A stretch of 9,285 bases of DNA from an uncultured Erysipelotrichaceae bacterium (GTDB lineage Bacteria; Bacillota_I; Bacilli_A; Erysipelotrichales; Coprobacillaceae). The translations under genes and the position numbers were made by a program. The first letter of the stretch is position 1. Every line of letters starts with the position of its first letter. This document shows positions 1 to 6,352 of this stretch, piece after piece. The notes beneath the pieces are model-generated. The model had not been told where the DNA came from, ran no database searches, and saw only the letters and a list, made by a program, of their open reading frames with translations. The DNA lies in the NCBI GenBank assembly GCA_900317015.1, contig ONFH01000224.1:1-9285 (forward strand), written 5' to 3'.

Positions 1-24
1 AATATTTTTCTAAACGTGTAATTT

Positions 25-55
25 TTGCGATAGAATTATTTAAGTATGTTATGAT
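25..55 (+). promoter_or_regulatory. Probable promoter of the lactonase gene
   Basis: An extended -10 element is visible: TATGAT at 50-55 preceded by TGT at 47-49. The best -35 candidate is TTGCGA at 25-30, giving a 19-bp spacer, which is long but tolerable with an extended -10. The predicted transcript would begin near 62, almost at the ribosome binding site, so the leader would be very short. This is read by eye only. Confidence 0.45.
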
Positions 56-76
56 GAAGGAAAGGAGGCGATCATA

Positions 77-1108
77 GTGAATATTTATATTGCCAGCTAT
101 GGCAAAGGCGACGAAAAAGGCATTTACATCGTGGACTTTGATCCCGATGCACTCAAATTAAAAATGATCAAACATATTGCGACAGAAGATTTTCCATCTT
201 ATCTGATTACTGATCATGATACGCTCTATGCATCTTATAAGAACGCAAGAGGTAAGAATGATGGCGGCGGGTTAGGAAGTTTCTCAATCGTTAAAGATGA
301 TCTGATCTTAAATAACAATTACAATTCTTCAGGGCGCAGTTATACCCACCTCTGTATTTCCAAAGATGGACGTTATATCTTTGCGGCCAATTATCATGTC
401 GGGGCGACCGCAGCTTATGCTTTAAAAGATAAGCTGATCGATCATAAGATCGGAGCGATCAGACATAAAGGCTTAGGTCCTGACTTACTCAAACGTCAGA
501 CGGGACCACATGTCCATAATGTTGGTTTCACTCCTGATGGAAAATACTTATATGCCGTTGATCTAGGGGCTGATAAGATCGTGATGTACACGTATAGAGA
601 AGGTAAGCTTGTCGAAGATCCACAACATACTGTTTCGATCATCCCTGGTTCTGGACCACGTCATTTGATCTTTTCCAAGGATGGGAACTTTGCTTATTTA
701 GTCAATGAGATTGCCAATAGTGTAATGGTCTTCAAAGTGGTCGATGATCATTTCTCACTAGTTCAGAATGTCTCATGCATTCCTCATCACTTTAAAGGCT
801 TCTCAAGTGCCGCTGCCATTCGTATGACATCAAGTGGAGAACATTTATTTGTCTCTAACCGTGGTCATGATTCCATCTGCCTATATCGTGTAAACAAGGA
901 ATCTGGCAAACTTTCATTACTTTATATGGTCCATACAAAGAAAGGACCAAGAGATTTCAATATTATTGATGATCGTTATTTATTAGTCGCCGCTCAGGAA
1001 GATAATGCTTTACAGCTCATGACCTTTGATGAAGAGAATGAGAAACTGCTCATGACTCCTTATGAATGTGAAGTCCCAGCTCCTGTCTGTGTCGCTTTTA
1101 ACAAGTAA
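77..1108 (+). CDS. pgl: 6-phosphogluconolactonase-family beta-propeller lactonase
   Basis: This 343-residue protein has the length and repeat pattern of the YbhE/Pgl lactonase family (seven-bladed beta-propeller). Family members hydrolyse 6-phosphogluconolactone to 6-phosphogluconate in the oxidative pentose phosphate pathway, in the cytoplasm. Visible family motifs are HLCISKDGRYIFAANY (91-106), QTGPHVH (141-147) followed by FTPDGKYLYAVDLGADK (151-167), GSGPRHLIFSKDG (191-203), the VNE at 209-211, and FVSNRGHDSI (258-267). There is no signal peptide or membrane segment. The start is GTG at 77, chosen because AAAGGAGG (61-68) sits 8 nt upstream. The gene is monocistronic, with its own terminator directly after the stop codon. 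Neighbours give no pathway context, because no glucose-6-phosphate or gluconate dehydrogenase gene is present. Family assignment is firm. The exact substrate is less certain, since some homologues act on other lactones or have no known activity. Confidence 0.88.
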   Translation: MNIYIASYGKGDEKGIYIVDFDPDALKLKMIKHIATEDFPSYLITDHDTLYASYKNARGKNDGGGLGSFSIVKDDLILNNNYNSSGRSYTHLCISKDGRYIFAANYHVGATAAYALKDKLIDHKIGAIRHKGLGPDLLKRQTGPHVHNVGFTPDGKYLYAVDLGADKIVMYTYREGKLVEDPQHTVSIIPGSGPRHLIFSKDGNFAYLVNEIANSVMVFKVVDDHFSLVQNVSCIPHHFKGFSSAAAIRMTSSGEHLFVSNRGHDSICLYRVNKESGKLSLLYMVHTKKGPRDFNIIDDRYLLVAAQEDNALQLMTFDEENEKLLMTPYECEVPAPVCVAFNK

Positions 1109-1137
1109 GGCCGTATCGTTTGATACGACCTTTTTTT
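1109..1137 (+). terminator. Intrinsic terminator of the lactonase gene
   Basis: A hairpin starts at the base after the TAA stop. The 9-bp arms are 1109-1117 and 1122-1130, with one C/A mismatch and a GTTT loop, followed by seven T at 1131-1137. It reads as a plus-strand rho-independent terminator. Confidence 0.85.
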
Positions 1138-1140
1138 ATA

Positions 1141-1170
1141 AAGAAACATCCAGCAGATTGCTGGATGTTT
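1141..1170 (-). terminator. Intrinsic terminator of the MATE gene
   Basis: A perfect 11-bp stem (1144-1154 with 1160-1170, 5-nt loop) lies immediately after the minus-strand stop codon at 1172-1174. Read on the minus strand it is followed by TTTCTTTATA (overlapping the stem end). It therefore terminates the efflux-pump transcript and sits back to back with the plus-strand terminator of the convergent lactonase gene. Confidence 0.8.
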
Positions 1171-1171
1171 G

Positions 1172-2545
1172 TTAATGATAAAGTGTCTTTTTCAAATGTT
1201 TATAAAGTAAAATAGAAACGACTGTTGCACAAGCTTCCGCAATTGGGAAAGTAATAAATACCATACTATTACCAAATACTTTTACAAATACATAAGCTAA
1301 AGGCAAGGAGACGATGACCATACGAATCAAGGAGATCCATAAAGAATAACCGCCCTTTTCTAATGCCTGGAAAATACCCTGGAAAGCAATGTTAACAGCC
1401 ACAAAGATAAAGCCGATGGAGATGATTCTCATAGCCTGTGAACAGATCGTTAAAATAGCTGGTGATAAAGCAAAGATGCCAGAGATCTGTGGAGCAAAGA
1501 TCTCAAAGATCAACATGCAAATGACCATCATGATCACCGTATAAAGTGTGCCATAGAAGACGCCCTGTTTGATACGTTCTTGATCACCTTTGCCATAGTT
1601 ATAGGCAACCACTGGAATGATCGCATTGTTTAAACCAAAGGCCGCAAATAAAGCAAACTGCTGGATCTTATAATAAACACCATAAGCCGTGACATAACTA
1701 GCCGAAATACCAGCTAAGATAATATTGACACCATAAGTCATAAATGACATTAAGGCCTGCATGATAATCGCTGGGATCCCAACACGATAGATCCTTCTGA
1801 TCGTATGGCCATCTGGTCTTAAATACTGAATACCATTCTGAATATCTTTATTAAGTCCATAATGGAAGATCATATCCATCACACACGTTAAGATCTGACC
1901 AATCACAGTGGCATAAGCTGCTCCTTCAATGCCCATTTTAGGACAGCCAAGTAAACCAAAGATCATGATTGGGTCAAGGACGATATTCGTTAAAGCGCCA
2001 GCGACTTGAGCAATTGTCGAAAGTAAAGTACGACCCGTCGACTGTAATAACTTTTCATAGATCATACTTAAGACGGAACCAAAAGAAATAATGACACAGA
2101 TCTTCATATAGGCATGGCCTAAAACTAAGACCTGAGGATCACTCGTCTGGGACTTTAAATAAGCATCAATGCCAAACAAACCAAATAATAAGAAGACGAA
2201 ATAAGTACAGATTCCAATAAAGACGGCATTCCCGGCTGTCTTGCTGGCCTGGACCTGATCATTCGCCCCTAAGTTCTGCGATAATAAAGAGTTAATGCCG
2301 ATGCCGGTCCCCACCCCGACGGCCACGATCAACATCTGAATCGGAAAGGCTAACGTTAAGGCGTTCATTGCCTGATCGGCAATCTTAGGAATCTGTGAAA
2401 CGAAGTAGCTATCAATGATGTTGTACATCGCCTGTAAGATCATGGAGAGGATCATCGGGATCCCCATTGATAAAAGCAATGTCTTCACTGGGGCAACGCC
2501 CATCTTGTTTTCTTCTTGATGATCTAATTTTAAATTTTCTTCCAT
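1172..2545 (-). CDS. MATE-family multidrug/cation efflux transporter
   Basis: This 457-residue integral membrane protein has about twelve hydrophobic segments, the normal size for MATE (multidrug and toxic compound extrusion) antiporters. These expel cationic drugs or metabolites using a sodium or proton gradient. Family marks are MILSMILQAMYNIIDSYFVS in TM1 (31-50, with an acidic Asp45), LLQSTGR (166-172), NIVLDPIMIFG (187-197), MGIEGAAYATVIGQ (204-217), and NNAIIPVVAYNYGKGD (306-321) in the second half. It most resembles the DinF/MepA-like branch. The reading frame is open to a TTG at 2617, but that extension runs through a terminator-like hairpin and its T-run. The ATG at 2545 was chosen because GAAAGGA (2557-2563) precedes it; the ATG at 2557 is an alternative that overlaps this site. 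Transcription appears independent of the RNase H gene behind it, with a promoter at 2658-2687 and a structured leader. The substrate cannot be predicted. Confidence 0.93.
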   Translation of the reverse strand: MEENLKLDHQEENKMGVAPVKTLLLSMGIPMILSMILQAMYNIIDSYFVSQIPKIADQAMNALTLAFPIQMLIVAVGVGTGIGINSLLSQNLGANDQVQASKTAGNAVFIGICTYFVFLLFGLFGIDAYLKSQTSDPQVLVLGHAYMKICVIISFGSVLSMIYEKLLQSTGRTLLSTIAQVAGALTNIVLDPIMIFGLLGCPKMGIEGAAYATVIGQILTCVMDMIFHYGLNKDIQNGIQYLRPDGHTIRRIYRVGIPAIIMQALMSFMTYGVNIILAGISASYVTAYGVYYKIQQFALFAAFGLNNAIIPVVAYNYGKGDQERIKQGVFYGTLYTVIMMVICMLIFEIFAPQISGIFALSPAILTICSQAMRIISIGFIFVAVNIAFQGIFQALEKGGYSLWISLIRMVIVSLPLAYVFVKVFGNSMVFITFPIAEACATVVSILLYKHLKKTLYH

Positions 2546-2582
2546 ATATTTTTCCATCCTTTCATGGCTTACCACGAGGGAT

Positions 2583-2639
2583 AAAAAAAGTGACACCCCG
2601 CGTAAGCCTAGAGTCAACTAGATTTACGCTTTGTGCCAC
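2583..2639 (-). terminator. Terminator-like hairpin in the MATE 5' leader (putative attenuator)
   Basis: On the minus strand, a nested stem is formed by 2633-2639 with 2590-2596 (7 bp, one G-U). A symmetric AAA/GGG internal loop follows, then 2624-2629 with 2600-2605 (6 bp), one A/C mismatch, and five more pairs (2618-2622 with 2607-2611) closed by a 6-nt loop. Seven T follow at 2589-2583. Shape and T-run fit a strong rho-independent terminator. It sits between the only visible promoter and the MATE start codon, with no room for another promoter after it, so the pump can be expressed only by read-through. It could also end the RNase H transcript coming from upstream. No known riboswitch class was recognised. 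Confidence 0.7.
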
Positions 2640-2657
2640 GTGATGACTTCGGTGATT

Positions 2658-2687
2658 AATATAACACCTTTTTCTTCTAAAAATCAA
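2658..2687 (-). promoter_or_regulatory. Probable promoter of the MATE gene
   Basis: Read on the minus strand, TTGATT (2682-2687) and TATATT (2658-2663) are separated by 18 bp, with TGT directly before the -10 making it an extended -10. The predicted start near 2651 puts the leader terminator stem only about a dozen bases into the transcript. The -10 lies inside an imperfect GGTG...CACC dyad (2651-2668) that could be an operator. Confidence 0.5.
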
Positions 2688-2693
2688 TACTTT

Positions 2694-4151
2694 TTAATCA
2701 ATTGCGACCTTCATGATATTGGCTTGTTTGGCTGCTCTTTTTGCTAGCTGATCCGCAAGATCATTTAAGAAATTGCTGGAATGCGCCTTCACTTTACAGA
2801 AGGTAATATCCATAAATTCTCTTTGGCTGGCGACATATTTTGCATAGCCCTGGATCAATGGATTCTTATTTTTCCCATCTAAGTATTTCTCAATACCGGC
2901 AAAGTCATAGCTGATCGTCAGACTTGTATAACCTCGAATCTGCGCACAGTTGATGACATTCGTAACGGCCATCAGCTCCCCTGCTACATTTCTTAATTCG
3001 GTTAATTCTGGTGCATTCCCAGAACCAGATAACTGATGTAAACCATCAGGGGTGATCATGACTGCTCCATAGCCATACATATCCCCAGCATACGACCCGT
3101 CTACAAAGGCGATCATATGTCGTTTGAAGCCTGTTTCATAGGCCAGATCCATGGCTTCATTCTCAATCTCATCGTCATGTTCGACCAGTTCATCGATGGC
3201 TTCATCATAAGAATCAAATGTATATTCATCTTCTTCATGATCATCATAATTATCGAACTCATCATCAGATCCTGTCTTTTCATTCGACTGATTTTTATGA
3301 ACATCTTCTTGACACTCCTGAATATACTGACTCACATCATCTTCATCATTAAAGACGCGCACTTGTAAGCCTTTCTTATGTTTGATTGCTTTTAAATATT
3401 GTTTCTTATTTTCATAGATGTCGATCATCAATGTCCGACGATTATAGACGACCCAGTACTTTGGAGGGATCTCTTCACCCAGTAATGAAGGATTTTCATG
3501 TCTTCGAATGATCACTTCAGGCGCTTCGCCACTTGCAAAGGCTTCTTCATAAGACTTCTGAAAAGCTAAAGCATCTCGCTTTGATTTGAAGGCTCTACTC
3601 ATCGCACCAGAAACTTTATAAGTTGCGGCTTTTCGTTCTTCTGGAGTTGTACAGAGAATCGCCGTTTTTTGATTTTTGTTTAGAACGACCCAGCACTTAC
3701 TTGGAGATGTCTTTTTCTCGCTCTCCTTAGCGTCTTCGATCTTCTGGCGACATTCCTTGACATAACAGTAAGCAGAGTAGTCATCTGTAAATTTTGTACA
3801 GTTCTTTCCTTTCCCCTTAAGAAGCTTTTTCAAATCATCTTTATTTGCACAGAACTGAACATCCTTGTTTGCCAAGTCTAAAACGACCCAGCTCTTTTGA
3901 CTAGTGGCCGTTTCAGGACGACTGGCCTTGAGTTCGCTTAAAAATTGTTGGTAATCGGCATCTTCTTCATGCACACTAAATTTGATCTGCCACTTCTCAA
4001 GGCAATCTAGAGCCTTTACGTCATCTTTAAAAACAAATGTTGAAATGCCTTGTCCTTTTTTTACATAATGTGGATCATCATAGTACCTTACGCTGCGATG
4101 AATAGAATCCACGACAACATAGTACTTCTTCTTATTTTTCTTTTTACTCAT
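2694..4151 (-). CDS. rnhA: Ribonuclease HI with four viroplasmin-like repeats and an acidic linker
   Basis: This 485-residue protein ends in an RNase HI domain (about 344-474) that cleaves RNA in RNA:DNA hybrids. All expected catalytic positions are seen: Asp351 (FVDGS), Glu392 (GELMA), Asp416 (SYDFAG), His457 (VKAHSS) and Asp467 (LADQLA). Ahead of it are four degenerate repeats of about 50-65 residues. Each opens with KxWVV or KYYVVV (near 9, 86, 152 and 231) and closes with a Phe followed by an acidic or basic helix with DA-x-x-Y/F (around 41-54, 121-134, 188-201, 267-280). The pattern resembles the caulimovirus viroplasmin / hybrid-binding domain fused to eukaryotic RNase H1 and some bacterial RNases H, which usually has one copy. 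Residues 282-330 form a very acidic, low-complexity linker. The N-terminus is Lys-rich (MSKKKNKKK). The start is supported by GAGGTG at 4157-4162. RNase HI identity is sure; calling every repeat a viroplasmin domain is inference. Confidence 0.87.
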   Translation of the reverse strand: MSKKKNKKKYYVVVDSIHRSVRYYDDPHYVKKGQGISTFVFKDDVKALDCLEKWQIKFSVHEEDADYQQFLSELKASRPETATSQKSWVVLDLANKDVQFCANKDDLKKLLKGKGKNCTKFTDDYSAYCYVKECRQKIEDAKESEKKTSPSKCWVVLNKNQKTAILCTTPEERKAATYKVSGAMSRAFKSKRDALAFQKSYEEAFASGEAPEVIIRRHENPSLLGEEIPPKYWVVYNRRTLMIDIYENKKQYLKAIKHKKGLQVRVFNDEDDVSQYIQECQEDVHKNQSNEKTGSDDEFDNYDDHEEDEYTFDSYDEAIDELVEHDDEIENEAMDLAYETGFKRHMIAFVDGSYAGDMYGYGAVMITPDGLHQLSGSGNAPELTELRNVAGELMAVTNVINCAQIRGYTSLTISYDFAGIEKYLDGKNKNPLIQGYAKYVASQREFMDITFCKVKAHSSNFLNDLADQLAKRAAKQANIMKVAID

Positions 4152-4168
4152 ATATACACCTCTGTTTC

Positions 4169-4195
4169 AGATCATGGATGACTTGTTCATGATCT
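4169..4195. repeat. Inverted repeat in the RNase H leader
   Basis: A perfect 8-bp inverted repeat, AGATCATG (4169-4176) and CATGATCT (4188-4195), has an 11-nt centre. It lies just upstream of the RNase H ribosome binding site, in the 234-bp gap between divergent genes. It could be a protein operator or a leader hairpin; there is no T-run, so it is not a terminator. No convincing promoter was seen for the RNase H gene in this gap. Confidence 0.4.
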
Positions 4196-4331
4196 TCACA
4201 TAATTTTTTTATTGTCTATTTCACTTTATTCTTGATCAGCTGCATTCTTCTCTATTCGTATTTTCTTTGACTTAAAGATGCTCATTTCTCATTCGCAGAC
4301 TGTTCCCCTTTTTCTTTTTAAAAGACTACAC

Positions 4332-4337
4332 TATAGA
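4332..4337 (+). promoter_or_regulatory. Weak candidate -10 box for the 4386 gene
   Basis: TATAGA at 4332-4337 lies about 50 bases before the start codon at a sensible distance, but no good -35 sequence stands 16-18 bp upstream; the region there is a C/T-rich run. It is the best candidate in the interval but weak. Confidence 0.25.
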
Positions 4338-4385
4338 TGAACAAAGAAATCATGATTTGAAATGTTCACAGAAAGGAGCGTTCAT

Positions 4386-4904
4386 ATGACTGAACCAGAA
4401 GAAACAATGACAACTACGAGTACACCTGTAAAACCCGTAACGGTCGATGAGAATAAGACCACTTACGATAATGATTATTTATGGCCTAAGAATGACCCTA
4501 CGACAAGTGCTGATGAGATCTTAGTCAGACTCGCCATCCGTACCCTTTCAAATGCTAACATTATGGGGCTTGTTCATTTTGATCAAGCCTTCTATTTAGA
4601 ACATCTGCATATGAGTGAAGAGAGATTTGATACGGCCTTTGAAGCCTTAGAAAAATCCGGAGACGTCTTCAAATATAGCCGTGAAACGGATGAGCTGATG
4701 ATCAAGAATTATATTCCAGCTACCACCCATTCTATCACAAAAGAGAAGAGAGAGGCTATCTTAGCCGCCATGAATGAGGTAAAAAGTGAAGAAATTATTG
4801 AATATTTCTACAAATCTTTAAAGTCATGTCCAAAGGAACTTCGTGGGAAAGAGGCTTTATTAAAGGCTATGAAAAAAACCGTGAAGTTCAATGCCATCAA
4901 TTAA
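4386..4904 (+). CDS. Uncharacterised protein with winged-helix-like core
   Basis: I do not recognise this 172-residue protein by name. Residues 1-28 are rich in Thr, Pro and Glu and look disordered. Residues 42-110 (from SADEILVRLAIR to MIKNYIP) have the layout of a small winged helix: two helices, then FDQAFYLEHLHMSEERFDTAFEAL as a likely helix-turn-helix, a GDVF turn, and two short strands. This spacing recalls the N-terminal domains of DnaD-like and phage replisome-organiser proteins, but that is impression, not alignment. A basic helical tail follows (118-168), ending in KAMKKTVKFNAIN. There is no membrane segment. The start at 4386 is preferred over an upstream in-frame ATG at 4362 because AAAGGAG (4372-4378) lies 7 nt before it. 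The gene stands alone, divergent from RNase H and convergent with the channel gene. A DNA-binding or replication-related role is a guess. Confidence 0.75.
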   Translation: MTEPEETMTTTSTPVKPVTVDENKTTYDNDYLWPKNDPTTSADEILVRLAIRTLSNANIMGLVHFDQAFYLEHLHMSEERFDTAFEALEKSGDVFKYSRETDELMIKNYIPATTHSITKEKREAILAAMNEVKSEEIIEYFYKSLKSCPKELRGKEALLKAMKKTVKFNAIN

Positions 4905-4906
4905 CA

Positions 4907-4932
4907 GGAAAGCAGGCGCGAGCCTGCTTTTC
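4907..4932. terminator. Bidirectional terminator between convergent genes
   Basis: A perfect 9-bp stem, AAAGCAGGC (4909-4917) with GCCTGCTTT (4922-4930), encloses a GCGA tetraloop. On the plus strand it is followed by TTTTCTTATTC. On the minus strand the tail is the weaker TTTCCTGTT. It begins a few bases after the stop at 4904 and directly adjoins the channel gene's stop at 4933, so it likely serves both. Confidence 0.82.
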
Positions 4933-5505
4933 TTATTCTTGGGCATCCACTTCCTGCATATTTGGAAGGATCCAGATGATGGCATTGATAAAGTGGATCG
5001 CATAGGCAAATAACGGCGTGATATAAGCAATCACAATGGCAAACGTGTAAAGGACAAACGTAAACATATTACGGCGATTCATGAACATGACACCATGGAA
5101 GGTACAGTTCTCATGATTCGAAGACAACACTGAATAGGCCAAAAGATGATAAGAGATGGTACTCATCCAGACATTAAAACTGTAGATCACACTGGGAATC
5201 TTGGCGAAATCTGTTTCTGCCGCCCAGGCTGTCGTAAATGGAATAAATGAGATGCAGAACATCCAAAATAAATTTGCCCATAAAACACGGCCATTGATAC
5301 AATTGGCTTTAACTAAAATACGATGGTGGTTAATCCAGTAGATGCCGACAAAGGCATAAGATAAGACATACCCAATAAAGAGTGGCCACTCTTTAGAAAG
5401 ACTGCTTAAAGTCGTTCCCGTTGGCGCTTTCATCTCTAAGATCATAATGGTAATGATGATGGCTAATACGCCATCACTAAAAGCTTCTAAACGTCCCTTA
5501 TTCAT
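4933..5505 (-). CDS. TMEM175-family potassium channel (DUF1211)
   Basis: This 190-residue membrane protein has about six hydrophobic segments (roughly 11-24, 41-58, 76-97, 104-123, 146-164, 165-181). The N-terminal signature RLEAFSDGVLAI (5-16) is the hallmark RxxxFSDG of TMEM175 channels, and YWINHHRI (56-63) fits the conserved second-helix motif. Bacterial members are single six-helix units that assemble as tetramers and conduct potassium without the usual TVGYG filter. Length is normal. The start is supported by AGGAAAG (5515-5521) about 9 nt upstream. The gene lies 36 bp after noc on the same strand but behind a terminator-like hairpin, so it is probably expressed at reduced level by read-through. 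No separate promoter was evident. Channel family is well supported; physiological role here is unknown. Confidence 0.88.
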   Translation of the reverse strand: MNKGRLEAFSDGVLAIIITIMILEMKAPTGTTLSSLSKEWPLFIGYVLSYAFVGIYWINHHRILVKANCINGRVLWANLFWMFCISFIPFTTAWAAETDFAKIPSVIYSFNVWMSTISYHLLAYSVLSSNHENCTFHGVMFMNRRNMFTFVLYTFAIVIAYITPLFAYAIHFINAIIWILPNMQEVDAQE

Positions 5506-5521
5506 AATATTTTTCTTTCCT

Positions 5522-5553
5522 AAAAATCAAGAAGCACTTTCCTACTTCTTGAT
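5522..5553 (-). terminator. Weak terminator-like hairpin between noc and the channel gene
   Basis: On the minus strand a perfect 9-bp stem (5545-5553 with 5526-5534) has a 10-nt loop and is followed by TTTTA. Its left arm is made of the last codons of noc, just before the stop. The stem is A/T-rich and the T-run short, so partial termination is more likely than a full stop. The ribosome binding site of the next gene begins right after it. Confidence 0.5.
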
Positions 5554-6339
5554 CGTAATCGTTATTGTATAAGCATCCTCACCATCTTCTTCACGAAAGT
5601 TCGCTTCAATGCCAAAGTCGTTGATGACTTTGACCGCTTTATTGATGTCCTTGATCGGTAAGGTATTTAAGGCAATCTGAACATTCTGTGATAATGCTTT
5701 AGACTTGCCTTTTTTCGGTTTTTTCTTAGTTGGCGTAAGGCTCGCCTTGACTAACTTCTCTGTCTCTTCGACCGTCAAATTATTTTCTTCAATACGCTTA
5801 AGCATATTGTTCTGCTCAGCAATATTATCTAATTTCAATAATGCACGACCATGACGTTCGGAGATTTTCTTTTCTTTTAAGGCCTGTTGAATGGTGGGAG
5901 AAAGCTTGAGTAATCTTAGCTTATTGGCGATCGTTGACTGCTTCTTGCCCATCTTCTCCGCCAGCTGTGCCTGCGTCAGATCTTGAGCATCCATGATCGA
6001 CTGATAAGCTAAAGCCTCTTCGATTGGCGAAAGATTCTCTCGTTGAATATTTTCCACTAAAGCTGCATTGGCCGTTTCATCATCATTCAGTTTCTGAATA
6101 AGGACTGGTACTTCCTTAATGCCAGCTAACTTACAAGCACGATAACGTCGTTCCCCAACGACGATCTGATACTGTTTAAAGCCGCCATATGGTCGTACAA
6201 CGATTGGCTGCAGTAGCCCATTGACTTTAATGGATTCTGCTAATTCCTGAATCTTCTCATCTTCAAAATGCGTTCTTGGCTGATTTTTATTCGGTTTGAT
6301 CCGATCGATATCAATAAATTTGTAAGTATTTTTCTTCAT
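5542..6339 (-). CDS. noc: Noc-type ParB-family CTPase / DNA-binding protein
   Basis: This 265-residue ParB-superfamily protein has an N-terminal CTP-binding domain with GERRYRA (62-68) and ENIQR (96-100), a helix-turn-helix around 121-145, a basic linker (TKKKPKKGKSK, 203-213) and a C-terminal dimerisation region. In the family, CTP binding turns a site-loaded dimer into a sliding clamp. Noc couples this to blocking division over the nucleoid, while ParB handles segregation. The four positions known to set Noc rather than ParB site choice carry Gln134, Lys140, Lys145 and Arg162, the Noc set, and the C-terminal sequence also resembles Bacillus Noc. The position after rsmG is the usual noc locus. 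The ATG at 6339 is chosen because AAGGGAG (6347-6353) overlaps the rsmG stop and lies 7 nt upstream; the frame continues to 6381 without a better site. Unlike Bacillus Noc, it lacks the N-terminal amphipathic membrane-binding helix. Confidence 0.9.
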   Translation of the reverse strand: MKKNTYKFIDIDRIKPNKNQPRTHFEDEKIQELAESIKVNGLLQPIVVRPYGGFKQYQIVVGERRYRACKLAGIKEVPVLIQKLNDDETANAALVENIQRENLSPIEEALAYQSIMDAQDLTQAQLAEKMGKKQSTIANKLRLLKLSPTIQQALKEKKISERHGRALLKLDNIAEQNNMLKRIEENNLTVEETEKLVKASLTPTKKKPKKGKSKALSQNVQIALNTLPIKDINKAVKVINDFGIEANFREEDGEDAYTITITIKK

Positions 6340-6352
6340 ATCAGCACTCCCT

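Noticed and set aside
2546..2617. N-terminal extension of the MATE protein starting at a TTG at 2617
   Set aside because: The extension is encoded by half of a terminator hairpin and its T7 run, has no ribosome binding site, and the ATG at 2545 gives a normal MATE N-terminus.
2564..2642. GTG-started leader peptide frame across the MATE attenuator
   Set aside because: The frame exists (about 25 codons, ending TGA before the pump's ribosome binding site), but there is no Shine-Dalgarno sequence and no run of diagnostic codons.
2632..2647. parS-like sequence around CACGTG
   Set aside because: Only the central CACGTG and a few flanking bases match the 16-bp parS consensus (about 10 of 16). The local Noc/ParB protein also has Noc-type specificity residues.
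3113..3368. Open reading frames on both strands over the acidic linker of RNase H
   Set aside because: They are shadows produced by the repetitive GAT/GAA codons of the linker; their translations are low-complexity Met/Ile-rich and have no convincing start signals.
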